DNA of 64,000 nucleotides from Lachnospiraceae bacterium (GTDB taxonomy: Bacteria > Bacillota > Clostridia > Lachnospirales > Lachnospiraceae): the NCBI GenBank assembly GCA_015057325.1, contig SVEQ01000010.1, forward strand, positions 1 through 64,000. Reading direction: 5' to 3'. The translations under genes were made by a program, and so were the position numbers. Under the pieces are notes generated by a model, which was not told the origin of the DNA, did no database searches, and was given only the letters and a program-made list of their open reading frames with translations. Of this stretch, positions 45,576-53,297 are shown one piece after another. Each line of letters opens with the position of its first letter. Position 1 is the first letter of the stretch.

Positions 45576-45827
45576 ATGTGTAACTCTTGTTTTAAGGACG
45601 ATAAAAATAGAATCTTCACAACATTTACTGTGGAATACAAGGGGTGTATTATAATTATACGAAATGTTCCTTGCCTTGAGTGTCGGGTTTGCGGGGAAAC
45701 TACTTTTACTGATGAGGTGTCTGCATGGCTTGATAGAATTGTTAATTCTGTTAAGAATATACCACAGGATGTTTCGATTATCGATTATTCAAAATGGATG
45801 GAGTTATCCGGAAATCAATACTATTAG
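45576..45827 (+). CDS. YgiT/MqsA-type zinc-finger antitoxin-like protein
   Basis: An 83-residue protein with the YgiT-type zinc finger: CNSC at residues 2-5 and CLECRVCGE near 33-41 flank TTFTVEYKGCIIIIRNVPC. In MqsA antitoxins this finger precedes a DNA-binding HTH domain; here the protein stops soon after (DYSKWMELSGNQYY), so it is finger-only. Such genes normally sit next to a MqsR or DUF4258 toxin, which is not clearly present. GAGGGAGGG precedes the ATG by about eight bases. Confidence 0.65.
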   Translation: MCNSCFKDDKNRIFTTFTVEYKGCIIIIRNVPCLECRVCGETTFTDEVSAWLDRIVNSVKNIPQDVSIIDYSKWMELSGNQYY

Positions 45828-45840
45828 TTTTGAGGTTATT

Positions 45841-46079
45841 ATGAAAGAACTTGATATAGAAAGAATTTATAAACGTATAAAAAAACAATAAGTACCGAAG
45901 AAGCTCTAAAGGATGTTACTCCTATGAATTGGTCAGATGAAGTGCTTTCGGGGAATAAAGAAGTTGTTATTACAGAAATAAGTATAAATGGAGAGAGCGA
46001 AGTAACAAGACCACAATTTAAGTTGCAATTTTTTGAGATAAATATTATAATTATACAAAATGTTGATAGACGGACATAA
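45841..46079 (+). pseudogene. Small frameshifted gene after the zinc-finger protein
   Basis: It starts MKELDIERIYKRIKK at 45841 and stops at 45891 in a run of seven As. Adding one base there opens a continuation, ISTEEALKDVTPMNWSDEVLSGNKEVVITEI, to the stop at 46079, giving a protein of about 79 residues. One A has probably been lost. Function unknown; a small antitoxin or immunity-like protein is possible from size and place. Confidence 0.4.
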
Positions 46080-46131
46080 TGTACGTGAAAAATGTTGATG
46101 TTTCAACATTATGTATATGCAAAATGTTGAT
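46056..46131 (+). repeat. Three iterons spaced 32 bp before the AAA-ATPase gene
   Basis: AAAATGTTGAT occurs at 46057, 46089 and 46121, exactly 32 bases apart (three helical turns). The first two units also share ACATNATGTA after it. The middle unit carries the inverted copy TCAACATT. The last copy ends about 16 bases before the next start codon, as an operator might. Confidence 0.65.
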
Positions 46132-46147
46132 GTGTGGGGAGGTGCCT

Positions 46148-47452
46148 ATGCTTAACCGTAAAATATATGGTGAATTAGTTGAATGGAAAAATCAAAAGGA
46201 TAAGAAGTGTTTGATTATCAAAGGTGCACGTCAGGTGGGTAAGACGTATGCAATAAGAACTTTTGGGGAGAAAAATTATTCAGAAGTTGTTGAGATAAAC
46301 TTTAAAGAAACACCGAGTATGCTGGAGGCTTTTTCAGGAGATTTGGATGTGGATACACTTGTATTGGCATTACGTTTCCGTTTTCCTGAAAAGAAAATCA
46401 GTCCGGAATCAACTCTGATTTTTTTTGATGAAATCCAGGAGTGTCCGGAAGCAATTACTTCGCTTAAGTTCTGGACGGACGATTCACGATTTGATGTGAT
46501 AGCATCAGGTTCTATGCTTGGAATAGATTACAACCGACCGTCTTCATATCCTGTTGGATATGTAGAATATAAGAAAATGTACGGACTGGATTTTGAAGAG
46601 TTTTTGTGGGCACTTGGCGTTTCTGAAGAAATGATATCGGGGTTAGATAATTTATTTAAAGAGCGTAAGGCAGTACCGGATGCAATTCACTCACAGATGA
46701 TGAAATATTTCAGATTGTACGCTTCGTTGGGTGGGATGCCGGAGGTGGTCCAAAAATATATTGAAACCAAAGATTTTAGAGAAGTTGATAAAATTCAGAA
46801 GCAGTTGCTAGAGGGATATATATACGATATTGCTCATTATGCGACCGCTGAGGAAAAACTAAAAGCAGAAAAATGTTTTTCTTCGCTTTCAAGACAGCTT
46901 TTGGATAAAGAAAATCACAAGTTTCAGTACAAAGAAATTGAGAAGGGTGCACGGGCACAGAAATATTATTCAAGTATTGAATGGTTGACCAAAGCGGATA
47001 TTATTCATTTGTGTAAAACGGTTACAGATATAAAATATGATTTGGATGATTATGCACGACATGATTTTTTCAGAGCCTATACGAATGATTTATCCTTGCT
47101 CATTCCTATGAAGGATTTTTCTTTAAAACAGCATATCACGGAAAACACTTTGTCTGGAAATACAAAAGGTGGATTATACGAATGTGTGATTGCGGATATT
47201 CTAATAAAAAAAGGATATAAGATATATTTTTATAAGAATGAAACGACAAGAAAAGAACTGGATTTTATAATTCAAAAGGATGGCGAAGTTATTCCTATTG
47301 AGGTGAAGAGTGGCAATACAAAGTCATATTCCTTAAACCAATTTGTGAAAAAAGGTACGGTTAGTAAAGCATACAAATTAATCGATGGAAATGTTGGTGA
47401 GAACGAGGATGGTATAGTAAGTATGCCACTGTATATGGCGATGTTTTTGTAA
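46148..47452 (+). CDS. AAA_14/DUF4143 ATP-binding protein
   Basis: A 434-residue ATPase with the common AAA_14 plus DUF4143 layout. Walker A is IIKGARQVGKTYAIRTFG near residues 22-39, Walker B LIFFDEIQECPEA is near 95-107, and SGSMLGIDY is a sensor-like motif. The C-terminal DUF4143 part has KGGLYECVIADILIKKGYKIYFYKNETTRKELDFII and VIPIEVKSGNTKSYSL, a nuclease-like ELDF..EVKSG pattern. These proteins are widespread, often in accessory regions; their role is unclear. GGGGAGGTG fixes the start at 46148. It may head the operon leading to cas6. Confidence 0.88.
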   Translation: MLNRKIYGELVEWKNQKDKKCLIIKGARQVGKTYAIRTFGEKNYSEVVEINFKETPSMLEAFSGDLDVDTLVLALRFRFPEKKISPESTLIFFDEIQECPEAITSLKFWTDDSRFDVIASGSMLGIDYNRPSSYPVGYVEYKKMYGLDFEEFLWALGVSEEMISGLDNLFKERKAVPDAIHSQMMKYFRLYASLGGMPEVVQKYIETKDFREVDKIQKQLLEGYIYDIAHYATAEEKLKAEKCFSSLSRQLLDKENHKFQYKEIEKGARAQKYYSSIEWLTKADIIHLCKTVTDIKYDLDDYARHDFFRAYTNDLSLLIPMKDFSLKQHITENTLSGNTKGGLYECVIADILIKKGYKIYFYKNETTRKELDFIIQKDGEVIPIEVKSGNTKSYSLNQFVKKGTVSKAYKLIDGNVGENEDGIVSMPLYMAMFL

Positions 47453-47474
47453 ACAGTAATAAGTGGGTGATTGC

Positions 47475-47702
47475 ATGAATAAAGCAAAGAGAAAAGAATA
47501 CAAGAAAAAATTCAAGATTTACAGGCTTTGGATGAGGATTGCAAGCATACTGATTTTTGCGTGTTTTGTGTTGTATGTAATGACAAGAAATTATTTCTTT
47601 GTCTGGATGTCAGGTGCATATTTGATTTTGGGGTTAATAGCATCTGTTTTTGCACAAGTTATGCGCAGAAAATACAAACAGTGCCGTAATTATGAGGACT
47701 GA
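47475..47702 (+). CDS. Small membrane protein upstream of cas6
   Basis: A 75-residue protein with a very basic start (NKAKRKEYKKKFKIYR), two helices near residues 20-38 and 42-62 and a charged tail. Not recognised. It lies 22 bases after the ATPase gene and 22 before cas6, so it is probably co-transcribed. The ATG at 47475 is preceded by GTGGGTG; an upstream GTG is part of this site. Confidence 0.55.
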   Translation: MNKAKRKEYKKKFKIYRLWMRIASILIFACFVLYVMTRNYFFVWMSGAYLILGLIASVFAQVMRRKYKQCRNYED

Positions 47703-47724
47703 ATATCATCTTGGAGGAAACTAT

Positions 47725-48687
47725 ATGAATGATGCTTTAGAAACAATAAAAGATATACGATATGTGAAATTAAAGTTTAAGGTTGTAATGACGGAGGATA
47801 CAGTCCTTACAAAAAATAAAGGATCAGCACTTCGTGGTGGTATGGGAGAAATGTTGCTTCGCGCTAACTGTATTCGAGACAGAGACTGTGAAAAGTGTGA
47901 TTTTGAGAAAGAGTGTATAGTTCAAAGAACCATGTATTCCAAAATGGACAAAAGACCTTCATTTATGTCAGAGGGTGATAGTGTAGGCTATGTTTTGGAG
48001 TGTTATGACCATAGGGAACAATTTGTGGCGGGTGATGAACTGTCATTTAATCTAATTCTGTTTGGAAAAAGTATAGTGTATTTAAGCCAGTATCTTAATG
48101 CGTTCTACGCACTTGGAAGGTCGGGACTTGGCAGAAATAAAAGCAAGTTTGAAGTTGTTGAGGTACAAAACTCCGTAGGACTTCCGATTCTTGACGGAAC
48201 CAATGTATATATGGAGCGTTACAAGGTAGAAACACTTGGGAACTACATAAACTACAGGCGAAAAAAACTATTAGAAAATGGGAATATATCAGGCGATGAT
48301 TGCGGTTCATTTTCAATAAGATTTAACAATCCGCTTACGGTAAAATATCATGGAAACTTTATTAAGGAATTCAGCGTGGATGCGGTTGTTAAGGCATTGA
48401 TTAGAAGACTGTATATTCTTCAATGTTTTGAGGAGATTGAAAGTGATCTTATCGATTGGTACCCGAAAACACTTCCTGTAATGAAGGATGAGGAACATTA
48501 TGATGTGTCAATAAAACGTCATTCTAATCGTAAGAAAAGTGATATTGTGCTTAAGGGTATAGAAGGAAAAATGACTATAGAAAAAGTAAGTCCTGTTCTG
48601 CTTAATTTGCTGTTGGCGGGCGAAATAACCCATATCGGCAAGAATACAAGTTTCGGTTTCGGTGGATATATAATCAGTACTAATTAA
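47725..48687 (+). CDS. cas6: CRISPR precrRNA endoribonuclease Cas6
   Basis: Cas6 of the type III-associated family, 320 residues, which cuts the array transcript within repeats. The N-terminal signature GSALRGGMGEMLLRANC (about residues 32-48) is followed by CEKCDFEKEC, giving a four-cysteine cluster with the preceding Cys; the middle has FYALGRSGLGRNKSKFEVVEV, and the C-terminal RAMP loop is GKNTSFGFGGYII. The start at 47725 follows TTGGAGG. It is followed by two WYL genes and a terminator, and is separated from the effector operon by about 7 kb. Confidence 0.92.
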   Translation: MNDALETIKDIRYVKLKFKVVMTEDTVLTKNKGSALRGGMGEMLLRANCIRDRDCEKCDFEKECIVQRTMYSKMDKRPSFMSEGDSVGYVLECYDHREQFVAGDELSFNLILFGKSIVYLSQYLNAFYALGRSGLGRNKSKFEVVEVQNSVGLPILDGTNVYMERYKVETLGNYINYRRKKLLENGNISGDDCGSFSIRFNNPLTVKYHGNFIKEFSVDAVVKALIRRLYILQCFEEIESDLIDWYPKTLPVMKDEEHYDVSIKRHSNRKKSDIVLKGIEGKMTIEKVSPVLLNLLLAGEITHIGKNTSFGFGGYIISTN

Positions 48688-48699
48688 AGGAGAAATGAT

Positions 48700-50049
48700 A
48701 TGACATCAGCGAATTTCTTTGAAAACTTCAATGATGAACTTCGTCCGTATATGGCAGATGTGTTTAGATATGGTTGCTATGGAGATGAGAGATATCTTCC
48801 GTTATTATCTAACAAAAAGTCAGAAACCGTGTACAAGAAGTTACCGAAGATAAGTGATGCGGTAGGTAATGATGTGTTTGCACATGCAGGCAGAGGTGCC
48901 GGTAAGAATTCGGGTTCGTTTCGTTTTCAATATGACAGGTATAGCCATGATATTAATTACCTTGTAAAACTATATCAACACAGGGCGTTTCAGTCTAGAA
49001 ATGCTTTGCCGTGTATGCTGTTGATTCTTCAGTATGCATATGAAATGTGTGATGAAAACGATGATGAATTAATTACTTTTGGCTCATTTATTTCTACAAG
49101 CGAAGTTGATTACAATATCATTTTTGACGAAGATACGATTAATAATTATTTCAGCAATGTTTTCAGCCAAAACGGCGTTCTGATAAAAGAGAAAAAGGGT
49201 CAGTACAGACTTGCGTATAACCCGTTAGATGTTTTCGTGGATGATGATTATGCTCTTGAAGAATTAAAGGAAGTGTACGATGCTCTTGAGTTATATTCGT
49301 ATCGAGCTCCTGTAAAAACTCCTGTTAATATGGCAATGGAAACGCTGAGAAGATACATATACTGGAAAACATCAAGACGCGTTAAACCCAAAAGAATAAT
49401 GGGTTGTGAGTACAATTATATATTTACCGTACTCGATGATGAGTGTAGTCTGGATTTGACAGAAGCGATACAAAAAAAGAGTTTTCTCAAATGCTTTAAA
49501 TATATGCAGACGGATTATACATATATTTATCCGATAAAACTTGTGACAGAAACTCGCTATGGCAGGCAGTATCTTATTGCCATTGAATGGGATGGAACAT
49601 TTTCTGATTCGGTTATTTCATCGATTCGTATTGATAAAATACATAGAGTGGAGAACTTGGCGGAAGAAGAAAAGTCAATGGCACCAAACTTTGAGAGTTT
49701 TGAAGAACGCATAGATAAAGCCATGGAGCTCCTTGACAGAAGTTTCACGGTTGAGGCATCGGATATAGATAACATCATAACCATACGTTTTGAAAAGGAA
49801 TATGGCGGAAGAAATATATACCAAGAGGTTTTGGAAGATTTGCACGGCGGTGAGTTGGTCAGCGAAGATGATGATAGTTTTGTTGTGGCACTGCGCGTGT
49901 CACGGGTTGATGGATTAAAACCATGGCTTAGACAATTCGGACGTGCTTTTAGTGTGGTTGAGGATAGTGAGGATGCTAAGAAACTTGCATTGCAGATTAA
50001 GAATAGTCTTAACTTGATGAGGAAGAATTATGGAATTGTTTCAGATTAA
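48700..50049 (+). CDS. WYL-domain regulator 1
   Basis: A 449-residue protein with a WYL domain. The first 230 residues include an unusual N-terminal part (DELRPYMADVFRYGCYGDERYLPLLS) and a region that may be a winged helix. The WYL core is near 285-335 with YIYPIKLVTETRYGRQYLIAIEWDG and SSIRIDKIHRVE; a C-terminal WCX-like part ends at LRQFGRAFSVVEDSEDAKKLA. WYL domains sense ligands or nucleic acids and regulate many defence loci, including CRISPR types. AAAGGAGA precedes the ATG. It begins 12 bases after cas6, and its last 20 bases overlap the second WYL gene. Confidence 0.88.
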   Translation: MTSANFFENFNDELRPYMADVFRYGCYGDERYLPLLSNKKSETVYKKLPKISDAVGNDVFAHAGRGAGKNSGSFRFQYDRYSHDINYLVKLYQHRAFQSRNALPCMLLILQYAYEMCDENDDELITFGSFISTSEVDYNIIFDEDTINNYFSNVFSQNGVLIKEKKGQYRLAYNPLDVFVDDDYALEELKEVYDALELYSYRAPVKTPVNMAMETLRRYIYWKTSRRVKPKRIMGCEYNYIFTVLDDECSLDLTEAIQKKSFLKCFKYMQTDYTYIYPIKLVTETRYGRQYLIAIEWDGTFSDSVISSIRIDKIHRVENLAEEEKSMAPNFESFEERIDKAMELLDRSFTVEASDIDNIITIRFEKEYGGRNIYQEVLEDLHGGELVSEDDDSFVVALRVSRVDGLKPWLRQFGRAFSVVEDSEDAKKLALQIKNSLNLMRKNYGIVSD

Positions 50050-51112
50050 TAAAAATCGTCTGCTTGAGATATCATCAGATGTTGTCAATAGGATTACCCT
50101 GATGAACAGAACAGAGTTAAAAGCGTTGACTAAAGAGCAAATACGCATCATATTTTGTGAAGAGATGGGCGTTACTCCTGACAATAAAAAACTTGATATG
50201 CTGCAAAAAGGCGAGTGGGGTCAGGCGGTTGAAAAAATATATAGAGGTGTGGAAGTCTTAAATGATCCTGAGATAATGGAATCATTTAATCAGGAATTCT
50301 TAACTGAAACACTCACGAAAAAAAGAACGGAAGATGATACATATATCCCGATTGCTGAAGTGCCGGTTGTCCTTACATCAGCAGAGCGACAGGCGTTTTC
50401 GGGACTGCTTAATGATAAGTATTCGTGTATGATGATGTCGGAAGAAACTGAGGCAAAACTTCGTAACGCCATGCAAAAATCATGCGAACTTAACGGTGAC
50501 TCTGATGAAGATATTGATTCATCGTGCTGGACATATAAGGAACAGTGGATTCAAAGTGACAAAGATATACGGCAGCATTTATTCATAATCAGACAGGCAA
50601 TACTTGATAAAAGATGTGTCAAATTATATATAAATGATTCCGTGCTTGAGGTAATGCCTTACAGGTTGATATATACACCTCGAAAAAACGGTCTTTTTCT
50701 TCTTGCCGTCGTTGAAGATGATGTGCGTAAAATAATGCTTTGTGATGTGGATAAAGTTGAAACTACCAAGGATTTGATACGTGCAGATATAGATGATGTT
50801 ATAGACAGAGAAAAACGCATACTTGAACTGCAAATATTAAGCTATGACCGAGTTAAAGCTGATGAGATTACGGAAGATAATAGGGAATACTATGACAAAT
50901 GGCGAGAGAATGTGTTGGAACGATGCTTTGCTGTGTTTTCGCATCTTAACAAGACTGCAAAGTATTATCAGGAGACAGATGAACATCATATATCTGTAAC
51001 CTATTATGCATTTGACGAGGAAGAGATAACAAAAGATGTTCTTGCACTTGGCGAATATGTTGTTGTCAAATCTCCTGAATCGATAATTGAGAGAATTAAA
51101 GCAATATTATAA
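50030..51112 (+). CDS. WYL-domain regulator 2
   Basis: A 360-residue second WYL-family protein, started inside the end of the first (20-base overlap), implying coupled translation and a joint function. The N-terminal half is helical without a clear HTH. The WYL-like core is near 205-250: CVKLYINDSVLEVMPYRLIYTPRKNGLFLLAVVED with LCDVDKVE, and a WCX-like C-terminal region follows with FSHLNKTAKYYQETDEHHISVTYYAFDEEE. The YINDSVLEVMPYRL variant has diverged from consensus. Paired WYL proteins often form heteromeric regulators. A terminator at 51125 ends the operon. Confidence 0.82.
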   Translation: MELFQINKNRLLEISSDVVNRITLMNRTELKALTKEQIRIIFCEEMGVTPDNKKLDMLQKGEWGQAVEKIYRGVEVLNDPEIMESFNQEFLTETLTKKRTEDDTYIPIAEVPVVLTSAERQAFSGLLNDKYSCMMMSEETEAKLRNAMQKSCELNGDSDEDIDSSCWTYKEQWIQSDKDIRQHLFIIRQAILDKRCVKLYINDSVLEVMPYRLIYTPRKNGLFLLAVVEDDVRKIMLCDVDKVETTKDLIRADIDDVIDREKRILELQILSYDRVKADEITEDNREYYDKWRENVLERCFAVFSHLNKTAKYYQETDEHHISVTYYAFDEEEITKDVLALGEYVVVKSPESIIERIKAIL

Positions 51113-51124
51113 AGAATTATAGAA

Positions 51125-51156
51125 GAATCTGTAACGAAAGTTGCAGGTTCTTTTTT
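51125..51156 (+). terminator. Terminator of the cas6-WYL operon
   Basis: GAATCTGTAAC pairs with GTTGCAGGTTC around a GAAA tetraloop, followed by six Ts. It separates cas6-WYL-WYL from the MoxR operon. Confidence 0.9.
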
Positions 51157-51157
51157 G

Positions 51158-51202
51158 GTGCATCTGTTTTGGGTGAAACTTAATTATCGGATGACTTATA
51201 AT
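51158..51202 (+). promoter_or_regulatory. Shared promoter element, copy 2 (MoxR operon)
   Basis: The core at 51158-51180 matches 20 of 23 bases with 42476-42498. It ends in TGAAAC (51174-51179) and, after 17 bases, TATAAT (51197-51202). Both copies directly follow a terminator. The conserved part lies over and upstream of the -35, suggesting a shared activator or alternative sigma factor. Confidence 0.6.
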
Positions 51203-51249
51203 TCGATTATGAAGTGAAGAGAAAAAGATGATAAATGGAGGGATTTATT

Positions 51250-52191
51250 ATGATGAATCAGATTATAAGTGAAATTGGAAAAGTTGTTAAAGGGAAAAAT
51301 GATGTCGTTGAAAAGGTACTTATCGCTTTGTTTGCGGGTGGACATATTCTTATGGAGGATGAGCCGGGACTTGGTAAGACCACTCTTGCCAAAGCGGTTT
51401 CTAAAGTTTTGGGACTTGAAAGCGGTCGTATTCAGTTCACACCTGATACAATGCCGTCTGATATAACGGGTTACATGAATTACAACGAGAAGGAAAGAGA
51501 TTTTGAGTTCAGGGAAGGTGCTGTTATGTGCAATCTGTTGCTGGCAGATGAAATCAATCGTACCTCTGCAAAGACGCAGGCCGCATTGTTAGAGGCAATG
51601 GAGGAGAGAACGGTAACCGTTGACAGTACAACGTATTCTCTTCCTAATCCGTTTGCGGTTATAGCAACTCAAAATCCTCTTACAAGTGGAGGAACACAGC
51701 CGTTGCCTGATTCCCAACTTGACAGATTCATGGTAAGACTTTCGATGGGATATCCTGATGTTAATGCACAGCTGGAAATGCTAATGGGAACAAAACAGGC
51801 AGAACTTAGACAGTTAATGACAGTTGAGCAGTTTGTTGCTTTACAACAGAATATACAGGATGTTGTTTTGTCCGGTGAGGTTTGCGAGTATATCGTCAAA
51901 CTTTGTGAAAGTACAAGACACAGTCAGGACATTGTCACAGGTGTCAGCTGTCGTGGTGCAAAATCACTGGTTAATATGTGCAAATCAACAGCCTACTTTA
52001 GTGGCAGAAACTATATTATTCCGGAGGATGTTGAGAAAGTATTTGTTGATGTTGTATCGCACAGATTAGTGTTGTCGCCCAAATTAAGATCCGGCAATGT
52101 TAGTCAAAATGATGCCGCAAAACGTATTCTGGAAAGCTGTCAGAAACCAAGACTTTTACATGGTGTTTGGAACAGAAAAGTTGCCGTATAG
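51250..52191 (+). CDS. MoxR-family AAA+ ATPase
   Basis: MoxR ATPase, 313 residues, a chaperone-like AAA+ protein. Walker A is EPGLGKTTLAKAV near residue 40, Walker B LLLADEINRTSAKTQAALLEAMEE is near 97-120, and sensor 1 is VIATQNPLTSGGTQPLPDSQLDRF. A C-terminal helical lid follows. MoxR proteins act with adjacent DUF58 (vWA-like) and transglutaminase partners, which is exactly the order here. The ATG at 51250 (or 51253) follows GGAGGGA. Its operon has its own promoter at 51174-51202. Confidence 0.95.
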   Translation: MMNQIISEIGKVVKGKNDVVEKVLIALFAGGHILMEDEPGLGKTTLAKAVSKVLGLESGRIQFTPDTMPSDITGYMNYNEKERDFEFREGAVMCNLLLADEINRTSAKTQAALLEAMEERTVTVDSTTYSLPNPFAVIATQNPLTSGGTQPLPDSQLDRFMVRLSMGYPDVNAQLEMLMGTKQAELRQLMTVEQFVALQQNIQDVVLSGEVCEYIVKLCESTRHSQDIVTGVSCRGAKSLVNMCKSTAYFSGRNYIIPEDVEKVFVDVVSHRLVLSPKLRSGNVSQNDAAKRILESCQKPRLLHGVWNRKVAV

Positions 52192-52210
52192 ATGAAGGGA
52201 GTGAATGATC

Positions 52211-53269
52211 ATGTCAAAACGAATTATTTGGAGTTTTGTAATAGCAGTACTTGTATGTGCATGCGTATGGGTAAATGAGCCTGCATCATTTATTCTTGCA
52301 ATCTTTGCTCTTGGAGTTGTCGTTGCTGATATATTTTGTTGTGCCATAGGAAGTTTGTTCTTGGATTTTGATATTGAAGCTTGTACAGATGAGCAAAGTG
52401 GCAGTATTACATGGATTCTTAATATGAAGAACAGGTCGATAATACCGGTGTTTGGCATAGAAATAAAGCTTGCTTTTGAAAATCTTCTGACTAGCGGGCA
52501 AAGCGACTGTATGATTTATATGGCTATGAAACCGAGACAGAAATATGTCGAAGCATTGCCGCTTAAGGGCGTGCACTGCGGAAGATTGGAAAGCGAGATT
52601 AAGTCGGTACATGTTAAGGGTTTATTCGGACTTTGCAATATATCCGTGCCGTGTAAATGTCAGGCCGGCAATTATGGCTTCCCGCTTAAGAAGGAAATAT
52701 ACGTTAATCCGACAACGTCGGTGACAACTTCTTGCGGTGACGAGGGCAGGCTGCTTCACAAAAAAGGCGATGATCATTCGGAGATTCTTAAGATACGTGA
52801 GTTTGTCAAAGGTGATAATCCAAAGCTTATACATCATAAGCTTTCAAGCCGTATGGGAAAGAAGATGGTAAGAGAGTATGATTCAAGAATATTTGATAGG
52901 ATTTTGGTGTTTTTCTGTGTGGGAGAGTCGCCGAGTGAAAAAATGATTAATGACGTGGTAAACAATATGAGTGCCTGCTGCAAAGGATACTTGGCTAATG
53001 GAGATGAGATTGATGTACTGCTTATGCAGCGGGATAAGTCCGTCTCTACTAAATACCACATTGCAAACATTTCGGATTATGAAAGCTTTATCACACATGT
53101 GTTAGACGGAAATCTTGAAATGAACAGGACAGCGGTTATGGAGAGATTGTTAAGCGAAAATGTTTTGAAGGAATATGTTCAAATCTTATGTGTAAATGAC
53201 AGATATGACGACTCTTTGGCTGAACTTGGTGTCGCGCAGTATAGCGTATGTGAAACGGAGGCTGCTTGA
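52211..53269 (+). CDS. DUF58 domain protein
   Basis: A protein of about 352 residues with two membrane helices near residues 6-21 and 26-48, followed by a cytoplasmic or outside domain. The DUF58 hallmark is near residues 190-225: LKIREFVKGDNPKLIHHKLSSRMGKKMVREYD. The rest resembles a vWA fold in outline (RILVFFCVGESPSEKM). DUF58 proteins are the standard partner of MoxR ATPases. The start at 52211 is preferred over 52205 because of its distance from AAGGGAG; either is possible. It lies 19 bases after moxR and 28 before the transglutaminase gene. Confidence 0.9.
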   Translation: MSKRIIWSFVIAVLVCACVWVNEPASFILAIFALGVVVADIFCCAIGSLFLDFDIEACTDEQSGSITWILNMKNRSIIPVFGIEIKLAFENLLTSGQSDCMIYMAMKPRQKYVEALPLKGVHCGRLESEIKSVHVKGLFGLCNISVPCKCQAGNYGFPLKKEIYVNPTTSVTTSCGDEGRLLHKKGDDHSEILKIREFVKGDNPKLIHHKLSSRMGKKMVREYDSRIFDRILVFFCVGESPSEKMINDVVNNMSACCKGYLANGDEIDVLLMQRDKSVSTKYHIANISDYESFITHVLDGNLEMNRTAVMERLLSENVLKEYVQILCVNDRYDDSLAELGVAQYSVCETEAA

Positions 53270-53297
53270 AGATGTAATGAAGAAAGGAAGTGTAATT

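Noticed and set aside
46079-46147. Longer N-terminus of the AAA/DUF4143 protein
   Set aside because: The added residues are read from the iteron repeats, while GGGGAGGTG precedes the ATG at 46148.
53196-53297. Longer N-terminus of the transglutaminase-like protein
   Set aside because: It would overlap the DUF58 gene by about 70 bases and lacks a ribosome site; the ATG at 53298 has one at good distance.
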